Shown: positions 49,238 to 57,351 of the stretch, one piece after another | How positions within the stretch are numbered: the stretch's first letter is position 1 | How the letters are laid out: the number at the start of each line of letters is the position of its first letter | Assembly: GCF_037482845.1 (NCBI RefSeq) | Contig: NZ_JBBHJW010000002.1 | Coordinates: forward strand, 679,845-743,844 | Direction: 5' to 3' | DNA length: 64,000 nt | DNA from: Paucibacter_B soli | Lineage (GTDB): Bacteria > Pseudomonadota > Gammaproteobacteria > Burkholderiales > Burkholderiaceae_C | The notes under the pieces: model-generated | Told to the model about the DNA's origin: nothing | Seen by the model: the letters and a program-made list of their open reading frames with translations, nothing else | Databases searched by the model: none | Program-made: the position numbers and the translations under genes

Positions 49238-50464
49238 ATGGCCAAGCCCGCTAAGTCCAAGGAACTGGCGCTGCGCCCCGAGGAGGCGATGTTCGTCTCG
49301 GCGGCGGTGAGCGCGCAGATCAACGAGCCCCTGCCACGCGCCACCTGGGCCATTTACCTGATGCTGGTGGTGGTGGTGACGGCGATCGCCTGGGCCTCGG
49401 TGGCGCGCGTCGACGAGATCACGCGCAGCGACGGCAAGGTGGTGCCCGACGGGCGCGAGCAAATCATCGCCAGCCTGGAAAGCGGCATCCTGCAGCAGCT
49501 GCTGGTGCGCGAGGGCATGCAGGTCGAGGCCGGCCAGGAGCTGGCCCAGCTGGACCCCACGCGCGTCGAGGCGCAGCAAAACGAGGGCCAGGCCAAGCGC
49601 GTGGCGCTCTTGGCCCAGGTCTCGCGCCTGCAGGCCGAGGCCTATGGGCGGCCCTTGAGCTTCCCGCCCGAGGTGCAGGCCCTGCCGGCCATCGCCCAGG
49701 CCGAGACCGAGGCCTTCGAGGCGCGGCGCCGCCTGGTTGACGAGGCGGTGAGCAGCATCAACCGCAGCGCTGGCCTGGTGGAGCGCGAGCAGCGCATGGC
49801 CCAGGACATGGCCACGCGTGGCCTGATGTCGGACGTCGAGGTGATGCGCCTGACCCGCCAGGTCAACGAGCTGCATCAGCAGCGCGCCGAACGCATCAGC
49901 CGCTTCCGCCAAGAGGCCAGCAGCGAGCTGGTGCGCGCCAAGACCGAGCTGGCCCAGGTGGACGAGCAGATGGTGGTGCGCCACGACGCGATGAGCCGCA
50001 CCGTGCTGCGCTCGCCGGTCAAGGGCATGGTCAAGAACATCCGCATCAACACCGTGGGCGGCATCGTCACCGGCGGCGCGCCCATCATGGAGATCGTGCC
50101 GCTGGGGCCGCGCGTGCTGGTGGAGGCGCGCATCAAGCCGCGCGATGTGGGCTTTGTGCGCGTGGGCCAGACCGCCGAGGTCAAGCTCACCGGCTACGAC
50201 TTCAATGTCTACGGCGGGCTGGAGGGCAAGATCGAGGTCATCAGCCCCGATGCCATCAGCGACGGCGCCGACAAGAGCGGCGACGGCAGCTATTACCGCG
50301 CCATCGTTGCGGCCGAGCGCAACAACCTGCACTTCAAGGGCAAGACCCTGCCGGTGATACCGGGCATGACCGCGCAGGTGGAGATACGTACCGGCGAACG
50401 CACCGTGCTGAGCTATCTGCTGCGGCCGATGATGAAGTCGCAGGAAGCGCTGCGCGAGCGCTGA
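49238..50464 (+). CDS. HlyD-family type I secretion periplasmic adaptor
   Basis: 408 residues. Single membrane helix about 35-57 (WAIYLMLVVVVTAIAWASVA), lipoyl/barrel-sandwich halves (SDGKVVPDGREQIIASLESG, VLRSPVKGMVKNIRI) around an alpha-helical hairpin (about 110-240), and a beta-barrel with VGQTAEVKLTGYDFNVYGG and VIPGMTAQVEIRTGERTVLSYLL. Joins the ABC exporter to the TolC-like channel. Second gene of the secretion trio. Confidence 0.94.
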   Translation: MAKPAKSKELALRPEEAMFVSAAVSAQINEPLPRATWAIYLMLVVVVTAIAWASVARVDEITRSDGKVVPDGREQIIASLESGILQQLLVREGMQVEAGQELAQLDPTRVEAQQNEGQAKRVALLAQVSRLQAEAYGRPLSFPPEVQALPAIAQAETEAFEARRRLVDEAVSSINRSAGLVEREQRMAQDMATRGLMSDVEVMRLTRQVNELHQQRAERISRFRQEASSELVRAKTELAQVDEQMVVRHDAMSRTVLRSPVKGMVKNIRINTVGGIVTGGAPIMEIVPLGPRVLVEARIKPRDVGFVRVGQTAEVKLTGYDFNVYGGLEGKIEVISPDAISDGADKSGDGSYYRAIVAAERNNLHFKGKTLPVIPGMTAQVEIRTGERTVLSYLLRPMMKSQEALRER

Positions 50465-50529
50465 TTTGCGCCGCGCAAGGGCGCTTGTTTGGCGCTTAAG
50501 TTTTGCCACCCTGTGATGTAGTACGGCTC

Positions 50530-52059
50530 ATGTCGAGCAAGTACTCTTCTACTCAAGCGAAATGGCGCGCCGGCCTGCTGGTATTGGCAGCCGCCATGCT
50601 GCTGGGCCAGGCCGCTGCCGCGCCGCGCGGCGCAAGGGCACAACAGAACCCGCCCGGTGCCGATGGTGCCCTGCAACCCATCAAGACCGCTGAGCCCGTC
50701 AAGCAAGCGACACCGACGGCCACCGCGCCCGGCATGCGCAAAACGGCAACCGTGCCCAGCGCAAGCCCGCTCGTGCCGCCCGTACCGCCCAGCCGCTGCA
50801 ACGAGGACGATGCCGTACCGTCAGCCAGCGCTCGCAGCAACGACACCCTGGAGATCAGCGACAGCGACCCGCGTGCGCAGCTGCTGAGCCTGATGGACGC
50901 GGCGCGCGAGCGCAGCCGCACGGTGGGCGCGATGCGCCTGCTGCGCGAGGCCGCCGACGCCGAGATCCGCGAGGCCAAGGCCGGCGCCATGCCCAGCGCC
51001 AGCGTGGCGGGCATGCTCAATGGCGTGCAGAGCTCGGTGCGCGGCGTGGAGCAGACCAAGGGCGGGCAGGGGCGCCTGAACCTGAATGTGATCTACCCGC
51101 TGTATGACGCGGGCCGGGTCGAGAAGCTCACCGAGTGGCGCGTCGCGCTGGCCGAGGCCGCGCGCCTGGGCCAGAGCAGTGTGGAGGAGCAGCTGGCGCT
51201 GCAGACCGTCTCGCTGGCGCTGGAGCGCAGCCGCTACCTGCTGGTGGGCCAGATCTACAAGCAGTACGCACGCAAGATGGCCTGCCTGGTGGACGCGCTG
51301 GAGATCATCACCAAGGCCGACCGTGGCCGCGCCAGCGAGCTGGTGCAGGCGCAGAAGAGCCTGCAGCAGGCCGAGCTGGCCTATGAACAGAACCTCACCA
51401 CGCTGCGCCAGACCGAGGTGCGCATGCGCCGCCTGGTGGGCGACCAGCTGCCCGCCAGCGCCAGCATGAGCGTGGTGCTGACCAAGCTGCCCGACCTGGC
51501 CGAGCTGGAGCGCGACATCCTCGACGCGCCCGACGTGGCCCAGGCCAGCGCGCAGGCGCAGGCACAGCGCAGCTATGCCGAATCGGTGCGCGCCGGCCAG
51601 AAGCCCAGCGTGAATCTGAGCGTGATCGGCGCGGCCGTGGGCGGGCAGGGCCGGTCCACCGACTGGGCCGGCGGCGTGTCCGTCAACATCCCCCTGCTGC
51701 AGCCCGGCGCCGACCATACCCTGAGCGCCGCGCAGCGCCGCGCCGAGGCGGCAGCGCTGCAGCGCGACGAGGCCATCGAGGCCAAGCGTTATCGCCTGAT
51801 CGAGATGAACGACGCCGCCGCCGCCTCGCTGGACCGCGCGCGCCGCGTCGTCGAGATCCTGCGCAACAGCGACCGCGTGCGCGCCTCCACGCTGCAGCAA
51901 TGGCAGCAGCTGGGCCGGCGCTCGCTGTTCGACGTGATGGCCGCCGAGGGCGACTACTACGGCATGCGCGTGGCCCATGTCAGCGCGCTCTACGATACCC
52001 AGCAGGTGGTGGCGATGATGTGGTCGATGGGCCGCGGCGTCGGCGCCAGCCTGCGCTGA
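50530..52059 (+). CDS. TolC-family outer membrane channel of the type I secretion system
   Basis: 509 residues. Signal peptide about 1-31 (AGLLVLAAAMLLGQAAAA). A Pro/Ala/Thr-rich segment of about 80 residues precedes the TolC fold. The two helical repeats are LNLNVIYPLYDAGRVEKLTEWRVAL ... and VNIPLLQPGADHTLSAAQRRAEA .... Start 50530 is used. It is 65 bp after hlyD and 22 bp before the methyltransferase gene. Confidence 0.9.
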   Translation: MSSKYSSTQAKWRAGLLVLAAAMLLGQAAAAPRGARAQQNPPGADGALQPIKTAEPVKQATPTATAPGMRKTATVPSASPLVPPVPPSRCNEDDAVPSASARSNDTLEISDSDPRAQLLSLMDAARERSRTVGAMRLLREAADAEIREAKAGAMPSASVAGMLNGVQSSVRGVEQTKGGQGRLNLNVIYPLYDAGRVEKLTEWRVALAEAARLGQSSVEEQLALQTVSLALERSRYLLVGQIYKQYARKMACLVDALEIITKADRGRASELVQAQKSLQQAELAYEQNLTTLRQTEVRMRRLVGDQLPASASMSVVLTKLPDLAELERDILDAPDVAQASAQAQAQRSYAESVRAGQKPSVNLSVIGAAVGGQGRSTDWAGGVSVNIPLLQPGADHTLSAAQRRAEAAALQRDEAIEAKRYRLIEMNDAAAASLDRARRVVEILRNSDRVRASTLQQWQQLGRRSLFDVMAAEGDYYGMRVAHVSALYDTQQVVAMMWSMGRGVGASLR

Positions 52060-52081
52060 ACGACAAGCAGAGGAGCAAGCC

Positions 52082-53047
52082 TTGGACAATGCAGAACTGA
52101 TCGCCTCGGTGCTGAACGACTGGTGGTATTACAGCGTCGAGCTGGCGCCCGGTGTGATGGCCAGGGGCGTGGACACGCCGCAGACGCCCATGCTGCCGCG
52201 CATGATGCTGCGCAACTGCAATCTGCGCGGCATGGACTGCCTGGACATCGGCAGCATGGAGGGCCTGATCCCCACGCTGATGTGCCGCCAGGGTGCGAAG
52301 AAGGTGCTGGCCACCGATGCGATCCCGCATTGCCAGAAGAAGATGGACGTGCTGCGCCAGGTCTACGGCGTGAACTTCGACTTCCAGCAGGTGGGCCTGC
52401 TCTATGACCTGAGTGCCAAGCTCAAGGACCATGGCGGCTTCGACTTCATCAATCTCTCGGGCGTGCTCTACCACGTCTACTCGCCCCTGCATGTGCTGGC
52501 CGGCATACGGCCACTGCTGAAGAAGGGCGGGCTGATGGTGGTCTCCACCAATGTGATGCGGCGCGAGGGCTACAGCCTGGAGTTCAACAACGCCGGCAAG
52601 CTGCAGACCGAAACGAATACCTTCTGGTACCACTCGGTGCCCATGCTCGAATACCTGCTGCGCTACTTCAACCTGGTGCCGCTGGATTTCCTTTACCTGC
52701 CGCACTCACCCGTGAACCCGCACAATTATGTGCCCGGCCAGGACAGCGGCTATATGTCGGTGGTGTGCCGCGCGGTCGACGAGGCCACGACGCCCAACTA
52801 CCCCGACCCCTGGGCGGCGCGCACCCATATCGCCTCCTGGGAATACCTGGCGCTGTGCAACCGCGAGATGATGGCCAAGCAGCCGGTCTCCAGCATCTCC
52901 TACCGCGGCGACCATGACCGTGCCAATGCGGCCACCGACGCCACCGGCATCACGCTGATGGACCACATCATGGACCCGGCCCGCATCGTCGCCAGCGTGG
53001 ACGACTCCAGGAACTCGCAGTTCCTGCATTTGTCGGATATGTACTGA
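52082..53047 (+). CDS. class I SAM-dependent methyltransferase, CmoB-like motif
   Basis: 321 residues. It starts with TTG at 52082, chosen because AGAGGAG lies 7-12 bp upstream. SAM motif CLDIGSMEGLIPTLMCRQG (about 57), VLATDAIPHCQKKM, and NLSGVLYHVYSPLHVLAGI then LLKKGGLMVVST, resembling the GVLYH motif of CmoB and related DUF1698 enzymes. It also has a C-terminal part unlike tRNA enzymes. Last gene of the GT41-T1SS operon; a role in modifying the exported glycoprotein is possible but unproven. Confidence 0.82.
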   Translation: MDNAELIASVLNDWWYYSVELAPGVMARGVDTPQTPMLPRMMLRNCNLRGMDCLDIGSMEGLIPTLMCRQGAKKVLATDAIPHCQKKMDVLRQVYGVNFDFQQVGLLYDLSAKLKDHGGFDFINLSGVLYHVYSPLHVLAGIRPLLKKGGLMVVSTNVMRREGYSLEFNNAGKLQTETNTFWYHSVPMLEYLLRYFNLVPLDFLYLPHSPVNPHNYVPGQDSGYMSVVCRAVDEATTPNYPDPWAARTHIASWEYLALCNREMMAKQPVSSISYRGDHDRANAATDATGITLMDHIMDPARIVASVDDSRNSQFLHLSDMY

Positions 53048-53111
53048 ACGGCGGCGGGTCGTCGGCGAAGCCTGCCCGCTCAGCCTTCAGCGAAGGCGGG
53101 GAGGGGCGGAC

Positions 53112-53163
53112 GGCAAAGCCCTGGGCGGGTGGCCGCTGCGGCCCGGCTGCGCAGGGCTTTGCC
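53112..53163. terminator. perfect 12-bp-stem hairpin between convergent operons
   Basis: GGCAAAGCCCTG (53112-53123) and CAGGGCTTTGCC (53152-53163) flank a 28-nt G/C-rich loop. It lies 64 bp past the methyltransferase stop and 85 bp past the end of the minus-strand sugar operon, so it may end both transcripts. There is no T-run, so rho-independent action is uncertain. Confidence 0.5.
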
Positions 53164-53221
53164 AACACCGCTGCGCGCGCGCGCCCAGGGTGCTGCCAGC
53201 CTGCGTGGCAGTTCGTGAACA

Positions 53222-53237
53222 CGCGGGCATGCCCGCG
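53222..53237. repeat. perfect 16-bp palindrome
   Basis: CGCGGGCATGCCCGCG, self-complementary, 11 bp past the stop of the minus-strand acyltransferase. It could be part of a 3' structure with the 53112-53163 hairpin; no protein-binding role is claimed. Confidence 0.5.
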
Positions 53238-53248
53238 AACCCAAGAGG

Positions 53249-53728
53249 TCAGCGAGGCGTCACCGGCCCTCGGCTGCGCGCCGGATTACCAACCCACAAC
53301 TCCCCATCCGGCACATCCTTGGTGACCACGCTGCCCGCGCCTATCATCGCGCCGGCGCCTATGGTCAGGCCGCCCAGCACGGTGGCGTTGGCGCCGATCG
53401 AGGCGCCGGCCTTGATAAGGGTGCGCTGGAAGGCCTCGGGGTATTGCTTGGAGCGGGGGTAACGGTCGTTGGTAAAGGCGACGTTGGGGCCGATGAAGAC
53501 ATCGTCCTCCACCGTGATGCCGTCCCACAGCTGCACGCCGCATTTGACGGTGACGCGGTCGCCCACGATCACATCGTTTTCGACAAACACCTGGGCGTTG
53601 AGGTTGCAGTCGCGGCCTATGCGCGCGCCGGCCAGCACCACGGTGAACTGCCAAATGCGTGTGCCGGCGCCGATCTGGCTGCTCTGCACATCGGCGAGGG
53701 GATGAATTTGGGGGGCTTGCTCGTTCAT
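53249..53728 (-). CDS. hexapeptide-repeat acyltransferase, FdtC/WbbJ-like sugar N-acetyltransferase
   Basis: 159 residues of left-handed beta-helix hexapeptide repeats (IHPLADVQSSQIGAGTRIWQ, VFVENDVIVGDRVTVKCG, VFIGPNVAFTND). The active-site region GPNVAFTNDRYPRS resembles dTDP-3-amino-3,6-dideoxyhexose N-acetyltransferases (FdtC/QdtC type). It overlaps the preceding acyltransferase by 4 bp. It probably acetylates the 3-amino group made by the PLP enzyme upstream, giving Fuc3NAc or Qui3NAc (inference). Confidence 0.85.
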   Translation of the reverse strand: MNEQAPQIHPLADVQSSQIGAGTRIWQFTVVLAGARIGRDCNLNAQVFVENDVIVGDRVTVKCGVQLWDGITVEDDVFIGPNVAFTNDRYPRSKQYPEAFQRTLIKAGASIGANATVLGGLTIGAGAMIGAGSVVTKDVPDGELWVGNPARSRGPVTPR

Positions 53729-54372
53729 TCGGTGGGTACTTGGCCGACGATGCGGCAGGGGTTGCCGGCGATGATGCTGTTGGGCGGCGCCTGGAACTTC
53801 GGCGTGACCACCGTGCCGGCCGAGATGATGCAGCCCGCGCCTATGCGCGCGCCCTTGAGGATGATGACGCTCGAGCCAATGAAGACGTCGTCACCTATCT
53901 CCACCGCCAGCGGGCGCTGGTCGGCCATCTGGCGGCGCGCCACCGGCAGCTCGTGCGCGTTGGTGTCCATCACTTGCAGATCGGTGCCTATCAGGCAGCG
54001 TTTCCCTATGCGTATGCCGGCGCCCTCGGAGAGCAGCATGGCGCGGTTGTTGATCGTCGTGCCGGCGCCGATCTCGATCAGCGCACCGGGCGTGCGTGCC
54101 TCCACATAGCTGCAGCCATAGCTGCCGGGCGAGAGCGGCACGCCAAACACCACATCGGGCGCCAGGCGGATGCGGCCATGGCCCTTGAAGAGCGTGGGCG
54201 TGAGCAGGTTCACACGGCGTGGCGCCGTGGGCGACTCGGTCAGCACCTCGACGATGGCCTTGTTGGAGACATGGAAGAAGTAGTGCACCAGCAGGCCGCG
54301 CACCATGGCCTCCAGGCGCCCGGGCTCGGTGCCGCTGATCAGGGCCTGGTAGCGTTCCAGCTTGAGTGCCAT
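53725..54372 (-). CDS. hexapeptide-repeat acyltransferase (LbetaH superfamily)
   Basis: 215 residues. C-terminal two thirds are hexapeptide repeats (IEIGAGTTINNRAMLLSEGA, IRIGKRCLIGTDLQVMDTNA, VEIGDDVFIGSSVIILKGA), with the catalytic-type His in DTNAHELP. The N-terminal 90 residues (MALKLERYQALISG ...) lack repeats. ATG 54372 is used; a GTG at 54381 is also in frame. Likely transfers an acetyl or acyl group to a sugar in the same operon. Confidence 0.85.
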   Translation of the reverse strand: MALKLERYQALISGTEPGRLEAMVRGLLVHYFFHVSNKAIVEVLTESPTAPRRVNLLTPTLFKGHGRIRLAPDVVFGVPLSPGSYGCSYVEARTPGALIEIGAGTTINNRAMLLSEGAGIRIGKRCLIGTDLQVMDTNAHELPVARRQMADQRPLAVEIGDDVFIGSSVIILKGARIGAGCIISAGTVVTPKFQAPPNSIIAGNPCRIVGQVPTE

Positions 54373-54387
54373 GCTGCGCACTGACGC

Positions 54388-55347
54388 TCAGAAGCGATGG
54401 GTGGTCTGGAACTCGGTCCAGGCCTGGATGAAGCGTTCTTCGGCACCCGCCTCCTCGCGCGCCAGCGCCGGCAGGATGCGCAGGAACTCCTGCATATCGG
54501 CCTGTTCCGCGTAGTCCAGCTGCAGCGAGGGGCCGATGACGCGGTAGCAGGCCAGCAATTGCTCGCGCGAGAGGCGGCCCAGCCGGTGCGCGCCCAGCGC
54601 CATGGCGGTGTAGCCCAGGAAGGCGCCCTTCATGAAGGGGCCCATGCGGTCGGCCGAATTGCCGCTGCCGCCGACGCGGAAGAAGCCCAGATGATCCTGG
54701 ATGAAACCGACGGGGCCGCGCAGGCTGGCGTTGACGAAAAAGCCCAGGTCCCAGATGCCTGCATAGGACACGCCGCCCAGCTCGGGCCTGAGCAGCAGCT
54801 CGCAGCTGCCGGCGCGCAGCACCGCATTGGAAAACTCGCCGAACCAGTTCTCGCACTTGGCCACCGTGGTCATGAAGACCACATCGCTGTCCAGCATCAG
54901 CAGGCGGTTCGGGTGCTGCGACACCTGCGGCGGCACCGGCAGGCCCACCACCAGGGGCAGGCCGTTCTCGTTGGCGGTCCAGCGCCGGCTGATGCTGCAG
55001 GAGAGCTCGGCCGAGGCATGGGTAACCAGATGGCGCTGGTAGAACTCGGGGTAGATGACGTCGTCGTCGAACAGCAGATGCACCAGCTCGGAGCTGCCAT
55101 TCCATTGGCGTATCAGGTGCTTGACGTTGGCGTAGGCGCCCTGGCGCGGCCCCTCGATCACCTCGATGGGCAGGCGCTGGCGCAGCCCCTGGTGGGCCTC
55201 GGACATGAGTTCCTGGCGGAACTCGCCATTCGGGCTGTCGTCCGAGATCAGGATGCGCTTGGAAGGGTAGGTCTGGTGGCGCAGGCAGGCCAGCAGCTCG
55301 CGCACGTATTTGGGCTTGTAGGCCGGGATCAGGGTGGTGATGTCCAT
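54388..55347 (-). CDS. glycosyltransferase family 2-type (GT-A) enzyme
   Basis: 319 residues. N-terminal DITTLIPAYKPKYVRELLACL and RILISDDSPNGEF are the nucleotide-sugar site; HLLFDDDVIYPEFYQRHL holds the metal-binding acidic motif. The rest is family-variable. 15 bp after the stop of the next gene upstream. Donor may be the dTDP-3-acetamido sugar made by the neighbouring enzymes; not shown. Confidence 0.85.
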   Translation of the reverse strand: MDITTLIPAYKPKYVRELLACLRHQTYPSKRILISDDSPNGEFRQELMSEAHQGLRQRLPIEVIEGPRQGAYANVKHLIRQWNGSSELVHLLFDDDVIYPEFYQRHLVTHASAELSCSISRRWTANENGLPLVVGLPVPPQVSQHPNRLLMLDSDVVFMTTVAKCENWFGEFSNAVLRAGSCELLLRPELGGVSYAGIWDLGFFVNASLRGPVGFIQDHLGFFRVGGSGNSADRMGPFMKGAFLGYTAMALGAHRLGRLSREQLLACYRVIGPSLQLDYAEQADMQEFLRILPALAREEAGAEERFIQAWTEFQTTHRF

Positions 55348-55364
55348 GGTGCCGGGTCTTGCCT

Positions 55365-56480
55365 TCAGAGCCCGGCCAGGGTCTGCTTCAGCGCCGCGAT
55401 CACCTCGCGCGTTTCGGCCTCGGTCTGGGTCGGGCCGATCGGCAGGCTCAGCACCTCGTGGTGCATGGCCTCGGAGATCGGATAGCTGCCCGGGCCCCTC
55501 TCCATGAAGGCATAGGCGGGCTGCAGATGCGGCGCCACCGGGTAATGGATCACCGTGGCAATGCCAGCCTCGGCCAGGCGCAGGGCCAGCAGGTCGCGCT
55601 GCGCATGCCGCACCACGAACAGATGCCAGGCCGGCTCGGCGTAGTCGGGCACCCGGGGCAGGCCCAGGCCCCGGCCGGTCAGGCCGGCCAGACCAGTCAG
55701 ATACTGGGCCGCCACCGCCGCGCGCTTCTCGTTCTCGGCCTCCAGCGCGTGCAGCTTGGCGTTCAGCAGGGCGGCCTGGAGCTCGTCCAGGCGCGAGTTG
55801 AAACCGATCACCTTGTTGTGGTACTTGCGCTTGGAACCGTAGTTGCGCAGCGCGCGCAGGCGCTCGGCCAGGGCCGCATCGTTGGTGGTGATGGCGCCGC
55901 CATCGCCCAGGGCGCCGAGATTCTTGCCGGGGTAGAAGCTCCAGGCCACGGCGTCGCCATGGCCGCCCAGGCGCTGGCCCCGGTAGCGCGCGCCATGGGC
56001 CTGGGCGCCGTCCTCCAGCACGCGCAGGCGGTGGCGCTGGGCCAGCTCAAGGATGGGGTCCAGATCGGCCGGCTGGCCGTACAGATGCACCGGCATGATG
56101 GCACGGGTGCGCGGCGTGATGGCGGCCCGGATGCGCGCCGGGTCGATATTGAAGGTAGCCTGGTCGGGCTCCACCGGTACCGGCGTGGCGCCCGCATGGG
56201 TCACGGCCAGCCAGCTGGCGATATAGGTGTTGGAGGGCACGATGACCTCGTCGCCCGGGCCTATGTCCATGGCGCGCAGCGACAGCGCCAGCGCATCCAG
56301 GCCGTTGGCCACGCCCACGCAATGGCGCGCGCCGCAGTAGTCGGCATACGCCTGTTCGAAGCGCTTGAGCTCTTCGCCCATGATGAACCAGCCCGAATCG
56401 AGCACGCGCTCGAAGGCCTGCATCAGCGCCTCTTTGTGCGCCAGGTTGATCTGCTTGAGGTCGAGAAAGGGAACGGGCAT
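55365..56480 (-). CDS. DegT/DnrJ/EryC1/StrS aminotransferase (FdtB/QdtB-like sugar 3-aminotransferase)
   Basis: 371 residues, PLP-dependent. NGLDALALSLRAMDIGPGDEVIVPSN, AIMPVHLYGQPADLDPI, LEDGAQAHGARY, PLP lysine in WSFYPGKNLGALGDGGAI, and GFNSRLDELQAALL are present. It would add an amino group to a 3-keto dTDP sugar produced by the adjacent ketoisomerase. Start 56480 is 1 bp from the upstream stop, implying coupling. FdtB versus QdtB cannot be decided. Confidence 0.92.
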   Translation of the reverse strand: MPVPFLDLKQINLAHKEALMQAFERVLDSGWFIMGEELKRFEQAYADYCGARHCVGVANGLDALALSLRAMDIGPGDEVIVPSNTYIASWLAVTHAGATPVPVEPDQATFNIDPARIRAAITPRTRAIMPVHLYGQPADLDPILELAQRHRLRVLEDGAQAHGARYRGQRLGGHGDAVAWSFYPGKNLGALGDGGAITTNDAALAERLRALRNYGSKRKYHNKVIGFNSRLDELQAALLNAKLHALEAENEKRAAVAAQYLTGLAGLTGRGLGLPRVPDYAEPAWHLFVVRHAQRDLLALRLAEAGIATVIHYPVAPHLQPAYAFMERGPGSYPISEAMHHEVLSLPIGPTQTEAETREVIAALKQTLAGL

Positions 56481-56481
56481 A

Positions 56482-57291
56482 TCAGTTTTCTTCTTCGTCT
56501 TCTGCTGCTTGAACGGCTTGCAGGAAGTCCGCGTAATCGCGGATGTAGTCGGCGGCGTCGTAGTAATCGGAGGCAAACACCATCAGCAGCGCGTCGGGCG
56601 TGTGCTTGTACTGGATGCCCCAGGTCATCGGGGGCAGGTAGAGGCCGCGATTCGGTGCGTTCAGCTCCACCTCGACCTTGCGCTCGCCGTCGTCGGCCAC
56701 CACCGAGCAGCTGCCGCGCAGGCAGATCAGGAACTGGTGACAGCGGCGATGCGCATGTTCGCCGCGGATCTCGCGGCTGGGCACGCCGAACACCATGAAA
56801 TAGCGCTTGGGCGTGAAGGGAATCTGGCGCTCGAACTCGCCCACCGTGAGGTTGCCGCGCATGTCGGGCACGATGGGGAACTGGTGCACGCTGACGCCGC
56901 GCACGCTGGTGGCCTCGACACTGGACGGGCCGCTGCCGGGCGCCGGCCCAGCCTCGTGCAAGGTGTCGACATAGCCGACGATGCTGGCCGGGTTGCCCTC
57001 GACGATGGCATTGGGCGGCACCGCGCGCGTCACCACCGCGCCCGGTCGCACCACGGCCTTGGCCGCGATCACCACGCCGGCCAGCACGGTGGCATTCGCG
57101 CCGACGCGCACGCCCTGGCACAGCCGGGTCGCCTGGCCGGCCTCGCAGTCCACCAGGGCGGCGTTGGCATCGAGCTGCACGCCGGCTTCGAGCGTCACAC
57201 CGGCGCCCACATAGGCACCGCTGCGCAGCACGCAGCCGGGCGCCAGGCTTGCGCTGGGGTCGAGATGGGCGCGCGGATCAATCTGGCTCAT
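56482..57291 (-). CDS. bifunctional acyltransferase / dTDP-sugar 3,4-ketoisomerase (WxcM-like fusion)
   Basis: 269 residues. Residues about 5-110 are hexapeptide repeats (GAYVGAGVTLEAGVQLDANA, VRVGANATVLAGVVIAAKA, NAIVEGNPASIVGYV). Residues about 130-265 are an FdtA/QdtA-type cupin: KRYFMVFGVPSREIRGEHAHRRCHQFLIC, LPPMTWGIQYKHTPDALLMVFAS. The ketoisomerase converts dTDP-4-keto-6-deoxyglucose to the 3-keto sugar for the next enzyme. WxcM-type fusions are known. ATG 57291 is used. It has an acidic tail, AAEDEEEN. Confidence 0.88.
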   Translation of the reverse strand: MSQIDPRAHLDPSASLAPGCVLRSGAYVGAGVTLEAGVQLDANAALVDCEAGQATRLCQGVRVGANATVLAGVVIAAKAVVRPGAVVTRAVPPNAIVEGNPASIVGYVDTLHEAGPAPGSGPSSVEATSVRGVSVHQFPIVPDMRGNLTVGEFERQIPFTPKRYFMVFGVPSREIRGEHAHRRCHQFLICLRGSCSVVADDGERKVEVELNAPNRGLYLPPMTWGIQYKHTPDALLMVFASDYYDAADYIRDYADFLQAVQAAEDEEEN

Positions 57292-57351
57292 GGCCAAGAG
57301 TAGAGCACAGGGTTTGGGGCCGAGCCCGGGGAGACGCGCGGGCTTTCCTGG

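Noticed and set aside
46859..52059. Drug efflux or bacteriocin exporter
   Set aside because: A CLD without catalytic Cys, HlyD with a long hairpin and a TolC partner fit large-protein type I secretion, and no small GG-leader peptide is seen nearby.
56482..57291. Frameshift-joined artefact of two genes
   Set aside because: WxcM-type acyltransferase/ketoisomerase fusions exist and the frame is uninterrupted.
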